Shown here: positions 12,701 to 27,700 of the stretch, in pieces
How the letters are laid out: each line of letters begins with the position of its first letter
Position numbering within the stretch: the first letter of the stretch is position 1
Assembly: GCF_023910635.1 (NCBI RefSeq)
Contig: NZ_JAAVVZ010000004.1
Location: forward strand, 141,737 to 205,736
Reading direction: 5' to 3'
DNA: 64,000 bases
DNA from: Sphingorhabdus sp.
GTDB lineage: Bacteria > Pseudomonadota > Alphaproteobacteria > Sphingomonadales > Sphingomonadaceae
The notes under the pieces: generated by a model
Seen by the model: only the letters and a program-made list of their open reading frames with translations
Told to the model about the DNA's origin: nothing
Database searches by the model: none
Translations under genes and position numbers: made by a program

Positions 12701-15700
12701 TTTAGCGACGCGCCGAAGGTCATCGTGCCTGTGCTGACAAGTTTCAGCGCTCCAAGACGCTCCGTGCCCCCAACTGCGCCCGTCAGCGTAACATTCGCTG
12801 AGCCAACATTTGCGGTAAAGTCAAAGCCACCGTTCAGCGTGCCTACGATGCCAATATTATCATTAGTCGTGGTCAGAGACACTGCCCTAGCCAGCGTTAC
12901 ATTTCCGCCATAGGTCTGTGTATCGCTCGTTGTAATCGCAGCGGCGTTGAACGTTGCATCGCCAGAAACGGAGAGCGTTGTTAGGTCGAGAATGGTATTA
13001 GAACCACCGCTCGTTCCGAGAATAGCGCCGCCAACAATTGCAAGGCTATTGTCATTGCCACTGATATGTCCTGTCGACACCGTTGACGCGCGCAACGTCG
13101 CGTTGGCACCCAGGGAAAGGGTTCCATAGCTTTGAGCACCACTGGTGCGCACGTCGCCATTGGCCATGGTGACAGTTCCGTTGCCCTGAACCGTAAAGCT
13201 CGCCAGCTGTGTGAGACTGCCAATAGCGCCGTTCAGCGCAGTAATGCCAGAGCTGGAAACGGTGAGCGCATGCGCACCGTCGACAGCACCGCCGAGGGTG
13301 GCACCCGCACCGTTGAGTTCAACAGCGCTGGCAAGCGTGATGTCGCCAGTGAAAGTCTGTGAAGAACTGGTGCTGATTAATGCAGCGGCAAGCGTGCTGG
13401 TGCCAGAAACGCTTAGAGTGCTGAGGCCAGTGATCTGATCTCCGGCATCGCCATTTCCAACCACGGCGTTACCCGTGATAGTCAACGCGTGTCCGCCGCC
13501 GACAACGGTGTCGAGCATCGAGACGCTGGTTGCGTCGAGCGCGATGTTCTCTTTAAGAACAACACCGTTTTTGTAAGTTTGCGAGCCCGAAGTGGTAATT
13601 GGGCCCGACAGTTCTATTTTGCCAAGGCCGTCGCTTTCGAAGGAAGTCGCCGCAACAGAATCAAGAAGTTTTACAACGCCGCTGGAGCTGAGCACCACGC
13701 CAGCAAGCGCTTTATTGGTCCCCAGGGCCGCATTGAATGTCGCCGCACCGGAGCCGGTGAAGGTGAAGCTGCGCGCTGTATCATTACTATCGCTATCAAT
13801 GCTGCCCGCAAATTGCAGCGTTCCTGTGGAGGACTCGATGTGGACGGCATCTGTTAATGTAATTGCAGTCGCGAAAGACAAGTTTCCATCGAGGAAAAAG
13901 TCACTGCCGAGGCTGTTTGTGCCAGTGCCCGTCTGCGCGAAGTTATTTTGAATATAGATGCCGGCGCCCGGTGCCGTCGTGAACTGACCAGCATTTACGA
14001 CTGTGACGACCCTTGCGCCAAAGATGCCTCCGAAGCTGATGTCGGCGCCACTGACACCGACCGTGCCAAAACCGGTGGCCGCATTGGCGAATGTGACATT
14101 ACCCGTGCCAGCGGAAACTGTGAGCCCAGTTGAGCCATTGGTCCCCGAGACCGCAAGTCCAAAGTACACAGCATCGTTCGTGGTTGTCAGTGCAACACTG
14201 CCGGGAATGACGTTGTCGAATAAGAAAGCATTGCCGAACGACTGGTTACCAACGGTCGTGATAGACTTTCCTCGGAAAACCGTCTGTCCACCAATCGTTG
14301 GTGTTACTGTAAACGACTGAAGCGCGTTGTTCGCGCCGATATTACCGTAAAGCTGGGAGGTGGACGCAATAATTGTGGCAGACCGTGCAGGTCCGGACGC
14401 CGCACTGTCGAGGCCGGATGCGAAAGTAATAACAGACGAATCAAAGACCACGTTTGATGTTAAAATGACCGCAGAGTTAATGTTGACCGTCGGCGCGGTA
14501 ACATTGCCTCCAAATTTTGTGGCACCTAGCCCGTTTGTGATTAGACTATTGGCGTCGATCGTACTGCCAAATGTTTTTTCACCCGAGGCGGTTAAAGTGA
14601 CGCGACCTGTTGCACCAGAGTCACCAACGGCACCCGAAATAGTTATCCCACCAGCAGTTGTTAGGATTTCACTATCAAAAGCACCGTTCAATGTTCCGGT
14701 GACAGTGACGTCAGACGCAAGCGAGCGCAGGAATGTCGCATCCGTCAAAACGACATTTCCGTCAAAAAGCTGGGCATTGCTTGTCGTAATGTCGGATATG
14801 TTCAAAGTTGTCTTGCCGCGGACAGTGAGTCCGCCCAGCAGCACGCTAGCGCTCTGATAATCCTCTGAACGGCCAAACATTGCCTCGCCATCGACGTTGA
14901 GGGCAAAATAATCTGTACCGTTGTAGCCCGTAACGGACTTGTTCAGTCGAACGATCATTCCGGTCAGAGACGTATCGGCACTGAGAGTCACCGCATTAGC
15001 ATAAGTTTGCGCATTGTTGGTGGTGACTGCACCACCGGAGATGAGCGTCGTCCCGCCGCCATCGACCAACAGGCTAGCGAGCGAGGTTGTGCCGCCAACC
15101 GCACCAGTGAATGTCGTGAGACCTCGGTCAAAGACGTGCAACGCCCTATTGCCGTCAATGATATTTCCGAAGGTGATTCCGGTTCCATTAACTTCCGACG
15201 ACCGGGCCAATGTCACCGCGCCAGTGTAGTTTTGGGTTCCTGAAGTGAGGACATATTCAGCGGACAGGTTAGTTGTGCCAGACACGCTGAGGCTGCTCAA
15301 TCCGCCGACCGCATCGTTTCCACCGACCGTTCCTAATTGTGCGTTACCCGTGATGGTAAGCCCATGGTCTTTGCCCACGACCCTACCAACGGACACAGTA
15401 GTGCCAGTTAATATCATATCCGATTCTAGCTGAAGTTCCCCATCAGCGAAGGTTTGCGTGCCGCCGGTCGTGGTAACTGCATCGAACAGTTCAATAGTTC
15501 CCGATGCATCGCTGGTGACAGAGGTCGCGGTCACAGCGCCGCCGAGCCGTGTGATGCCCGCGCCGTTAAGCGTGACAGACCCCAGCTTTTTGATCCCGCC
15601 AAGCGCGGCCGAAAGCAGAATATCCTCCCCGGCAGCCAGAGTTAGATTGCGGGCATCAGTCGTGCTGCTGTTAACTGTACTGGCAAAGCTGATTGTGCCA

Positions 15701-18700
15701 TTGGTACCCGCAGCGGTGGCTGCAATGTTGCCCGTCAATTCAACGCCAGAAGCGAACGAGATACCGTCTGTCGTCAGGATGTCGCCGCTAAGCTTGTTTG
15801 CGCCCGCACCGCTTTGCGTAAACTTAGTGCTGATGATATCGCCATCTGCAGATGTAATGAGCGCCGCGGCATTGACGATAATTGCCTCGCCTGTTGCGGT
15901 GATCCCAGCATTAAGCGTCAGCGCGCTACCTGTGAACTTGAAATATCCTGCAAGAGCCGTTGTACCATCAAGCTTGGTCAGGCCAGTCCCGGCCTTTTGC
16001 TCATAGCTATCAGCTGTAAGCGCAGCCGTGAACGTCACGTCGTCCGCCGAGTTGAGGACAATGTCGCCGAGGCCCACGGATTGCGTGCCAACTGCGCCTG
16101 TAAAGCTGACATCGCCCGCACCAGCCGTGATCTCTAGGCCAAAGGGCGTGGTGTCTGATTGAAGGGTTGATGCAAAGCTGATGTTGCTGCCCGAAGAGGT
16201 TAGCGTTGTGTTCGCACCGAGTGTCACCGCATTGGAATAGGTCTGCGCACCAGATGTTTTAATAACCGAGCCATTAAGACCCACCGTGCCGCCACCGTTG
16301 ACGGTCAATGCACCCAATAGGTTTGCAGAGCCCAGCGCGGCGTTGAATGTCTTGGCGCCCGCAGCGGTAACAGTCAGTGCGCGCGGCGTAAGAACATCGT
16401 CACTGTCAGTCGTGTTATTCAGCGTAATGTCAGAACCCGTGAGAACAATATCACGCCGAAGGACTAGGGCGTCGTCATAGGTCTGTGCGCCAGCGGTCGT
16501 GATTGACGCGCCGTTGAGGTTGCTGGTTCCGCCACCATTGACCGTCAGGGACGCAAGCGCCGCCGTGCCGCCCACAATGCCGCCAAAGTTCGTTATGCCG
16601 CTGGCAGAAACGGTGAGAGCCCGAGCAGTGGAGCTGCTCTCACTGTTTACCGTCTGACCAAGGGTAATGTTCGTGCCGGTAAGCGTCACGCCACCGGTCA
16701 GGACCATTAGGTCGTTAAAGATTTGGGTCGTGCTAGTATCGACGGCACCAGCAAGCTTGGTTGAACCGCCAACATTGGTTTCTAGCGAGCGTGCATAAAC
16801 GTCGCCCTTGAAGGCCGTGATGCCATCGCTGCCAATACTGACATCACCCAGACGTCCATCCGTCTTTGCGCCCGCGGCGCCAGTGAAGGTAACTGCACCA
16901 GTGCCCGCAGCGACAATCAATCCGTTGGACTTAGTAGCAGCCGAATCAAGCGCCGCCCCAAAGGTTATTACACTGTTCGTTGTCGTGAGCGTTGTCGTCG
17001 TTCCCAAGGTTACATCACCTTGGAAGTTCTGCGCGCCTGTCGTCGTCAGCGTTTCCGTTTCGATCAGCGTCGTGCCGCTAATATCGAGCGAAGCGAGACC
17101 TGTGACAGTATCATTTGTGCCGCTTGGGCTTCCCAATTCAGCATTACCCCTGATGGTAAGTATCTTGCTGCTGCCGCTGACAGACCCATAAGCCTTCAAC
17201 GTTGCTGCGGTCAGCGTCACGTCGGCCTTAAGCGTCAGAACATCCCGGTAGAATTGATCCCCCGTGGTCTCAATATTGGCAAAAACCTCGGTCGATCCAG
17301 GCGCATCTGTGGCAACAGATCCGGCCTTGACCGTGGTCGAAAACTTCGTCGTGCCGCCACTATTGACGGTGACGCTGCCCAAAGCAACCGTATCGCCGAC
17401 CTTGTCAGAAAAGGTGACGTTGCCGCTGCCAGAGTTGAGAGTCATTGCACGTGCGGACGCGGCGCCGCTGTCCACCGTTGATAGCAAGGTTATGGATCCA
17501 CCCGATGACGCGACAGTCACGTCACCCATAAGCGTCACGGCCTGCGCCAAGGAAATATTCGCATTGGCCGTACTGATGTCACCAGCTAGGCTGTTGAGAC
17601 CTGATCCCGTCTGGCTGAATGCGCTTCCGGCTGTAATGTCACCAGTAGCTGACGTTGTGAACAGTCCACTATTGGCGACTGTAAAGCCTGATCCAGTGCT
17701 TACCGCACCATTAACTGTAAGCTTCGTTCCGGTGAAGCTAAAACCATTGATAAGCGCCATCGCACCCGACAACGACGTCAGGTTCGAGCCTGCTAACTGT
17801 TGAAAGCCACCAGCCGTAACAGCCGCTTCAAAACTGACGTCTGAAGCAGTTGAAACTGAAATCAGGCCAGGTGCTGTAAGGTCTGCATTACCGCCAACCA
17901 CGCCGGTAAAGCGGATATTGCCGGTCCCGGATGTGAGGGTGAGGTTATAGGCAGAGCCAAGAGCATCTAAGGTGCCAAGGAACAGAATATCACCGCCGCT
18001 CGCCGCACCTGTAGTGAGAATGCGGTCGCCATTCAGGATCGTAGCGCCAGTAAGAGTAATTGTCCCACCGCTCTTCGCTGCATTCGTCGTGTTGGCGGTG
18101 GTCGAGATATTGCCGAGCAAATTGATGGTGCTCGCAGTCAAGTTGACCTCGCCACCTGCCGCGTCGCGACCGTTTGCCGACAATGCGCCGGCACTAATCA
18201 CGCCTGCGGTAGACGTCAGGCGGATAGCGCCTGCCGACGCTGAAGCAGCCGCAGCATCTCCACTGCTTGTCACTGTTCCAGTGGTGATCGCACCTAAAGC
18301 GTGGATGGTGATTGCACCGCCGCTGGAATAGGCTGTGGTATTACCAATCGTAATATCGCCTGCTGTCGAAACAGCAACGCCAGTGGAGTTGAAGCTGCCA
18401 ATTTCCGACGACACCGCGCCCGCCGTAAAGCTACCGCCGCGAGTAGTGATTGTTTCAGACACAGTTATGGCTGCGCCAGGAGAACCCAAGGTAACAGCGC
18501 CGCCCTGAGTGGTGACACCGCGCCATGTTAGGCCAGCGGTCGCGCCGCCATCAACGTTGAACGCATTCGAACTGCGATAAGTAAAGCCTTGGCCTTCACC
18601 GGCAATACGAGCAATCAGTCGCGTCACGGAGTTATCGGTATCTTCAAGGGCCGAAGCATTGGCCGCATCAATGATGAGCTGGCCAGCACTTATCTGCGTG

Positions 18701-21700
18701 CTGCCATCGGCTTGCGAGACAGCGCCAGATGTCGCCAGCAGCTTTACGGTGCCGTCGGCGCCAGAGACACCAGATCCGGTTTTGGCACCGCCGCGGGCCG
18801 TAATCGTCCCGGCGACAGACAAGCTAGACCCGCCAGATGTCAAGGTGATGGAACCCGCATTCCCGCCATTGCTGTCATTTGCTGTAGCAGCCTGACCCGA
18901 AGAAATGATGGTGCCGACAAGCAGAGCGCCATCTGCGCCAGCCGCGGTCGACGTGAGCGTAACTGCGCCACCTGATGTGCCAGCCGTCGTGCTTTGCGTG
19001 TCAATTGTTGTACTTCTGGAATCAATCGACGGAGCTGCGATCGTAATCGCGGCGCCACCTGAGACTATACCCGTCGGATTTACCGCGCCGATTGTGAGCG
19101 CAGAAAGTGTTGTAAATGTAACCGCACCCGTCGCATCCGATGCAAAAACCGAAACGACGTTAACGGGGTTGGAGAAGGTGTCTGCCAGATTGAGCGTGAA
19201 GATACCTGTACCACTCAGGCCAAGCTTGGCCGACTGAATGGCACCAGATTGCGTAACCGAACCGCCCGCCGTCAGAACAGTGGATGCGCCAGTACTAATC
19301 GACGATACGGCAAAACCATTACTGTCTGTGTACCGAATTGTGCCGGTAGCGCCGGTATCTGTATCTTCACCCAAAGTGGAGCCAGCACCAGCAGTGTCGG
19401 CGGCATTGCGCACGGCAATGTTGACTGTCGCGACATTGTTACCAGCAGCAGTTAACAGCACGCCAGCGCCAGCATTATTCAGCGTCTTAATCGTGAGCGT
19501 GTTGGCTTCAACCGATCCGGTGCCCAAGGCACTGGATGCGGCTGTCGAAATGACACCCTTAGATGTCAGGGTGACCGTACCTGCGGACTGGATTTGCGCA
19601 ACGCTAAAGGCGTTGGCGTCAAAATAGCTGATCGCGCCTGCACCCGCCGCCGTATTGGCGGCGTTCCGGGTGACCAACTTCACCGTTGTTGCATCATTCA
19701 AAAGGTTTGCAAGAGTGATTGCGCCAGACCCAGCTGTCGCATTGTCGCGCGCAGTCACGCTGATCTGAGATGTGCTGATTGCCGCGCCATTATATTGCTC
19801 AATCAGCCCTACGCCGCTGATATCAAGCAAGCCGCCACTTGTGATGTTGGACAGACGTATCGTCCCACCAGCCGCAATAGAAATCGAACCAGTGCCCGAT
19901 TCATAATAATAGAATGGGCCCATCGTCAGACCACCCGGCTCCGTCGCGCTAACGGAGATGTTGCCGGTCGATCCCGTCTTGAGCTTCAGAATATCTGTCG
20001 ATGACCCGGTCGAGTGGGTGATTGTTTGACCGGACACAGTGATATTGCCCGACGTTGATAGAATGCTTTTCGCGAGATTGACCTCACGGTCAGCCGTGAT
20101 GACGACATTACCTGACGTCGTTGTAATGGTATTGTTGACCTGGGTATCGCCGGTTGTTGCCGCGCCAAAATTGGCGATCAGAGTGATGCTGCCGGCACCT
20201 GTGGTCAGGTTACCAGGCGTCGACAAGTCACCATTTTTCGATTGGAAATAGATGTTACCGGTTGTGGTGGTAAGATCTTCAGGCGTCAGGACCAAATTGG
20301 TGCCTGCAACGGCTGTTATCGATGTCGTACTCGCCAGCTTCCCGGTCAGAGAATTCAGGCTAAGCTGGTTGATGTCGGCGATACTGACCGATGATCCCGT
20401 GCTGTTTAGCGTCACTTGACCGCTGAAATTATTCAGCTCGCTCGCCAGGTCGATGGTCGAAACACCTGCATTTATATCCGCTGTCGAGGCGTAGACAGCC
20501 GACCCTGTTGTTTGGCTGACGCCCACACCCTTAAGCACGAGGTTAAAGCCAGCAACATTCAGGGTCTGCGCCCCTAGGCGTAAAGCACCGCCAGTCGTCT
20601 CGATCGTCGATCCAGCTCCGGCTGTAACCGTCCCCGTGACGGCAAGGCCAGCAGCGCCTGCTCCGCCAATGTCCTTAAGCGACAGCGCGCCCGTGGTCGT
20701 CAGCGCCCCGAGATTATCAATGGCAATGTTGTTCGCCGTCAGAACCCCAGTATTACCGGTGAGCGTAGCCGCACTGACAAGACCAGTGGTCGTCGTCTGC
20801 GACACGGTGCCAGATAACGGCGCGGCGGAAGTGCCAAGAAGAACGCCGCCACTGGTGGCGGTTACGATATTCACCGTGGCGTTGGCAGCAGCAACAATCT
20901 GGATCGCCTCCGCGCTGGAGCTGGTGGTGATGACAGTACCGCTGAGCGTAATGCTGTTGCTGCCGGCACCGCCGCCGCCATTGATGGCGATGGCGCCACT
21001 TCCGGCGCTGATCGTGCTGGCCGTCGACTGAGTTACAGTGGCACCTGCCAGATAAACATCACCCTGCGCAGTAACGGAATTACCACCAATGGCGAGAATG
21101 CCAGAGGCATCTCCTTCTGCTTTGGTTGTCGTAATCCGAACGCCGCCGGCGCTGGTAACGGTGCCCGTGATCGACAGGCCAGCCGTTGAGTCGGCGATGT
21201 CCAAATCATATTGGGTCGCGCCCAGTTCTCCGACTTTGGAAATGCCGAGACTTTCAAATTTGTTCCCGCTGTTGGTCAGCACAACCGAGCCGCCAATGGC
21301 ACTGGTCGCCGTCCCAAGCGTTAGCGCCTTTGCGTTGACGGTTGTTGCGGTGGCTTGCAAAATATTGCCCGTGATCAGGCCGATAGTCGCAGTGTCGTCG
21401 CCCAAGATAAGCGTACCATTGGGCACGATGATGCTAGGAAGCGTCAAGTTGCTAGTTCCGCGAACGGTGATCGCGGTAGTCGTATTGTTGAGGGTGTTGA
21501 GTGTACCGTTGAGCGTAATGTTGCCAGAGGCGGTCCCATCATGACCCGTCAATGAAATTTTGCCGCCCGCTGCTCCGTCACCAGCCACCGCGCCACTTGT
21601 TGAGCCGTTGGCGTTAATCGTCCCGAGGCTCTGGTTTATCCCGCGCCCCGCAAGCGTAATGTTGCCGCCGCCGTTGACGAGATATTCGCCTGCCTTGATA

Positions 21701-24700
21701 TTGAACGACTGGAGATCGAGCAAGCCACCCGCTGTCTTGAGTGCAACGCTGCCGTTCGATGTACTGATGTCGCCAGAAATCCGAAGGCCACCGCCCGTAT
21801 TGTTAAAGCTGAAGTCACTGTCGCCATTCTCGCCCTTGATGTAGAATGGCCCGATACCAGCGACTTGGTTATTCTGGTTCAGGGTTATGTTACCCTGCGC
21901 CGATGGCGCGGCATAAACGGGCGTCCCGCCATTTGCGTTGATCCCCACAAGATTGCCCGTGCTAGTGATGACACCAGCTGTCTGCGTGATTTTGTCGTTC
22001 GAATAGAATTGCACACCGCCCGACCCTGCAGTGATGTTGCCAGCAATGTTGACACTATAGGTATTTGCCGTGGCGAATTGATAACCAGACCGGATGGCAA
22101 CGGATCCGGACACGCCCGAGGAAATAACGCCGGCAGAGGAACTGGAGAAGGTTCCTCCTGCCAGAAGCTGCATACTACCAGCCGCTGAAATCGCACCGCC
22201 GATAGTCAAGGTTTGGCCTTGGTAGGTAGTCAATACAACGGAGGAGGACGTGCCCGAAGAGGTGATGCTACCCGTGTTGGAGAATGCCCCTGTCGCGCCA
22301 CTTGTATACGCAGTGGAGATGGCGATGTTGCCGGTCGTGTTGATCGTGCCGCCAATCGTGATGCCGCGGTAACCGTTGATGGTTAGCGACCTATCTGTAC
22401 CCTGCGTTGTGACGGAACCCGTCGACGCAACCGCGATTGTGCCGCTACCGTCGTTCGTTTGTAGAGTTATCGCGCCCGTGTTGGACGTTACCGCACCGGC
22501 AATAGACATAGCGCCGTACAATGACGTCATCCCGATATTGCCAGCCGCAGTCACCGAACCTGTCGTCGCGCTTACTGCCTGCGTGGAGTTACTCATCAGA
22601 GTAACTGCACCCGTTGTTGATGTGAGCGCGCCTGAAACTGAAAGACTGCTGTCCGTCCGCAGATTAATCGCACCGCCAGCGGTTAAATTCGTCACGGAAC
22701 TGAAGCTGTTAGCCGACCGGTCCAGCGTAATCGACCCGCTAACTTTACCTGAAAGCGCTGTCAAATCGACATCATTCTGCTGCGTGACATTGCCGGCAAC
22801 GCTTTCTGTGGTCCAACCAACAGCAACGGAGGAGATGCCTCCCGCGCCAGCCGAAACAGAAGTCACAGTCGCAAAATACTTGCTGCCCGATGCCGCGGCC
22901 GCATTTGCGCCGGTGATTGTTTCGGTCAAGGTGCGGCCAAACATGTCGGTGCCGGTCACAGTAAAGGTGCGGGCGCTATCATCCGCGCCGCTGGTGATGA
23001 CAATGCGGTTCCCAGTGGACGACGTGGCAACGCTGCTTGCCGCGGCAGTGCCGTTGATGGAGAGCGCCCCTCCTTGATCAGAAATTTCCTGACTTGCAGA
23101 AACGGCCGCAGTTACCAAATCCGCACCGAACTGAAGCTTGGCAAAATTGCTCTCGGTGTAACCGAGTTGAACATTATTAGCATTCTGAATGTAATAATTC
23201 TGTGCCGATGAGTTTGAGCGCTGTGTCCCTGACAGCGTCACATTCCCGCCGTTTGGACGCAATATTAAGTCGCCAACACCCGACCAGATATTTGCACTGG
23301 ACGTAATCGACGTCCCCTCAAGGGTCACACCATAGCCTTGTATATCAATGCCATTGACAGTCAGAGCGCCCATGGTCTTGATTTTGATAGAAGATTGATT
23401 GGCGCCTTCATGAAGACTGCTCTGAAGGACCAGATTGTTCCCTTCAGTGTCAGCATCAAAAATCGAGAATGACCCATAACGCAAGATGCGGTCGACGGCA
23501 CGGAATTCATTATTAGGATTGGTCAGCGCAATCGCACCGGAGCCGGCCGATGCATCGCGCGCTCTTATGTAGAGTTGGCCGACCTTGATCGCCGTACCGG
23601 TATTTTGCGAAATAGTGCCGGTGAACCAGTTCCAATAATTGCCTCCAGAACCGGAGATGCCATAATAATTATCATCACCGATGAACATGCCGCCACGTGA
23701 TGCTAAGGTACCAGCCGTAATATTCCCAAGAATGGCATTCGTAAAGCCATGCACCATGACCGAATTGGTCGATGTGTTCCCAGCAACAATGTTACCCTTA
23801 AAGTCGATGACTCCGCGGTTGTTGCCGTTGTTGTAATCATATCCGTAGAGATAGACTTGGTTGGATGCGGTGATTGTCGATAACGCACCCTGCGTGATGC
23901 CAAGACCAGTGAGCGTTGCGTTGCCCGCCGTAGCCGTAATGTTGAAATTGCCGAGAAGGAGCGCCCCATTTCCGGTCCCGATGTCCACCGACGTAGCCGT
24001 CACATTTCCCGTCAGTGCCATACCCGCCGTGTGGCCCACGGCCTTTACAGTCAGGCTGCTACCAACGTCGAAATTGCTCAAGGTATCAATTTTATTGACG
24101 GACGATGTGATGGAAATCGAACTGGCCGATGACACCGTAAGGTTGGCGATATCAATCTTATCTGTCTGGTTCCAGACGTCGACCTGGGAAAGCGCACCAG
24201 AAATTGTATCGGAAGCCGCAAGCCCGACAGAAACATTCGCCGCTGTCGCATTTGTGGCAACAACGCTGGTAATCGTCTTATAGCTCTTGGAGGATGTGAC
24301 GCTGGAGGCAGATGCACCAGAAACTGTTTCCGATTGCGCATTGCCGCTGGCATCGGTGCCGGTGATGACAAAACTGTTCGACGTCTCATTGCCCGTAAAT
24401 GTGAGTTTTAGGGCCTTGCTTGTCCGCAGGCGCAGTCCGCTCTCCAACAATGTCAAAGCGCCGCCCGCAGCGACGCTTTGCGCAGGCGCAACTGCGGTGT
24501 CAGAGGCAACAATGCCGATCTGAAGGGTACCCAGGCCCAAAGTGCCGTTATTTATGTTAACAGTCGAGAGATTGACCGCGCCCGCATCGGTGATGAGAAC
24601 CGCAGGCGTGCCATTGGTGTCCGCATTGGTCGTCGATACCAGCGCATATTGGGTGATGGTATTGCCGCCGCCGAACATCCGGATTTTCCCGGTCCCGGCG

Positions 24701-27700
24701 TTATACACACTGCTTGATGACTCTGAATTGTTGGTGATGCCACCAAGGCCCGTCAGCGTAATGGCGCCGTTGGAAGTCAAGATGCTGCTGTTATTCTGCG
24801 TAGCCGACAGCAAACCCTTGGTTGAAATCGTCACTGCGCCGCCGGCCGTCGTTGTCGTGCCGCTGATCGTAAGTTGCGTATTGGTGCCCGTTGCCGATAC
24901 CGACACGGGCGCGCCACTCTGCGTCAGCGTCGCGTTCATATTGACGGAGAGCGCCGAGCCAGAGCTGGAGGACATCTGCAGCCCGTTTGCGCCATTATAA
25001 TATTGGAAGGTGCTGGTATTTGTCGCCAGCGTGATCGAGCCCGTCCCGCCCAGCGACACCAAGCTCTTGGCTGAGATACCGGCAGCAAGGCTTAGGTTGC
25101 CGACGCTGGAAAGGGAAATATCGCCCAGTGCAGTCGTATTGCCCGACGTGCCACCGCCAATGGTGCTCACAACCGTGACAGCGCCACCCGTTCCGCTAAC
25201 AGTGTTAAACGTCAGATTATTATATTCACTGGTCCTGCTGTAGAGCGTCGAGTTCAGGGAGATCAGACCGGTGCCGCGCGTGAATGTAACAGGCGCATGC
25301 ATTTCCGTGGCAATCGTTGTGAACGCGCCGTTATTCAGCGTGAACACGCCGTTGCCACCGCTGGTGTCGATAACGACTGGCGTGTTATCGGCCTGCGTCG
25401 TGACATTCCCGATGTTAAGCTTGGATGACGTGGCGATGCGCACGCCAGTTGTCCGGCCACCGATGCTGGTGCTGCCATCTGTCTTGAGGCTGGCAAAAAT
25501 ATCAGTAGTGACCGCCGAAGTCACATCCAGCGAATAAAGCGCGGCAGTCTGGCCCACCGCGCCACCGAGCCGCACGTTACCCGCGCCTGCCCTGAGGGTC
25601 AGCGCCTTCAATGCCGCGCTGGATTCTGAGTCCACCGTTCCAAGTAAGAAAATGTACCCAGTGGTGGCACCGGTATCAATACTGATGTGATCATTCAGCG
25701 TAACACGGCCATTGGCCGTGATGTTGCCGCCAAGGCCCTGCGCAGCAACGCTGGAACCGCTAAATTCTCCACCGATCGCCGTCAGGTTGCCTCGCAGAAT
25801 GGTCCGGTTGGTTCCAGTCGTGCTCAACGTAATCGAGGCAGCGTTACCGCCGTTATCAAGCCCTACGCCACCGTCGCCAAGAGTGTCATCGCGCTGCGGC
25901 TGGCCACCGGATGTCGTAATGGCAGCGACCGACACATTGCCACCCGATGAACTGATGTTCACTGTCGCCGCGTTACTGCCGGCGGCCGTGTCGTTAGCAG
26001 CGCCGGTCGTCGTGACGTTGTTCAGTATAACGCCCGCTGCACCGGCGACAGTGACAGATCCCGACGTAGTGCCGGTGTTGACAATGGCTGTAGTAGTAAT
26101 ATCTGCGCCAGCGCTGGTCGTAATAGACCCCGTGGTTGATGTGATGTTGACATTGCCGCCCTGGGTCACAATTGATGTGGCGATATTCACTGCAGTTGCC
26201 GAAATAGTTACCAGTCCGCTGGCCTGACCTGCGTCGCCGCCCTGACCCGTAATCGCCTGCGCGCTCACGCCGAGCGTGATGGCGTTCGCCGCGCTGGTCA
26301 GCGTGATGGCGCCGCCGCCCGTAACTGTATTGAATACCGTATCGCGGGTGATGGTGTTGATCCGGATAAAGCCTGGCTTGTCGGCTGAAAGCGTCACGTT
26401 GCCGGCGGCCGAAAAGGCACCAGTCAAGTCAATGTTGCCGTCAGAGCCGGGAGAACTGGTTATCGACACCGCACCCTGCGAAGTAAACGCCGACGTGCTG
26501 GTGACGCTGCCCGCCACTTCGATGGTCGCGCCGAGCGTACCGGCACTGATCGCCTTTAATTCGGTATTGCCAGTGCCCTTCAGATTGATCGATCCAGCGC
26601 CGCCAGAAGTCGCCGTGACCCCTGAAGAGAAGATATTGGACGCATTTGAGGCAGCGACGTTGCTGGCTGTGGCGGATGTGGTCAGCGACGCAAGTGTCTT
26701 GGATTCAACATAACCGCTCAACGCAATTCCGCTTACCGCGCTGACGGTCAGCCCCTTGGAAAGCAAGCGGATATTGTTGGCTGCGTTGAGCGATACCGAA
26801 CCCGAAGCGGTGGCACTTAAGCCGTCCGCCGTTCGGCCAGCTTCAAGCGTTAGTCCACCGGAGAGGGCTAGAATATTGGCATTTATAACAACATTGTTTG
26901 CGGCCCGCAGCGTCAGGTCGTTGGAGGTGACCCAGCTGATATCGCTGGCGACGGTGATGTTGCCAGCCTCCAAGTCGCTTGATGATCCCGAAGTAACAAC
27001 GACGTTGCTTGTTTCAAGCAGGTTTCGAATAGTCGAAACGGTGAGGATAGATCCAGAAGCCGAGGCGTCGGTTCCAGTTACACCCGCGTCTGGTCCAGCC
27101 GCCTGGATTGTCAGATTATTAGGATCGAGAAGCAGCGTGCCTGTCTTGCCAGCAGCCGCACGCAGATCAACCGATCCGGTGAAATCAAGCAATTGCTTAC
27201 CCGATACTTCGACTGAACCACCATCGCCGCCCTCCGCGCCACCGCGCGCAGAAATGCTGCCCGCGAACTGCGTTGCCTTATCCGACCATATAACGACATG
27301 ACCGCCGTTGCCGGAGGTCAGAGCGTCAGCCTTGATCGAGGCGCCCGCATCCACCGTGGTGGTGCGGGCATTCAGAAGATCGGGCGAAGCCCCTTGGAAC
27401 CCGCCGCCAATGTCCACCGCGCCGCCGCCGCTACTGCCCGTCGCGTCGACCGATGCGCCACTGCCCACGAACACATCGCCGCCGGTTATCGCGATCTGGC
27501 CACCAATACCGGAGAGATTTTGCGAAGAAATCGCGCCCGTCGCTTCAACACGGCCGGTTACACCGCCCGCAATCACAATCGAGCCGCTCTCGATCTTGCC
27601 CCCGGCAACAATCCGGCTCGTTACGCCATCACCGGCATTAACAATCGCCTGCGCCTGCTGCAAGTTGGACGCGATGGCACCATCCATCAGCCGCCGCTCG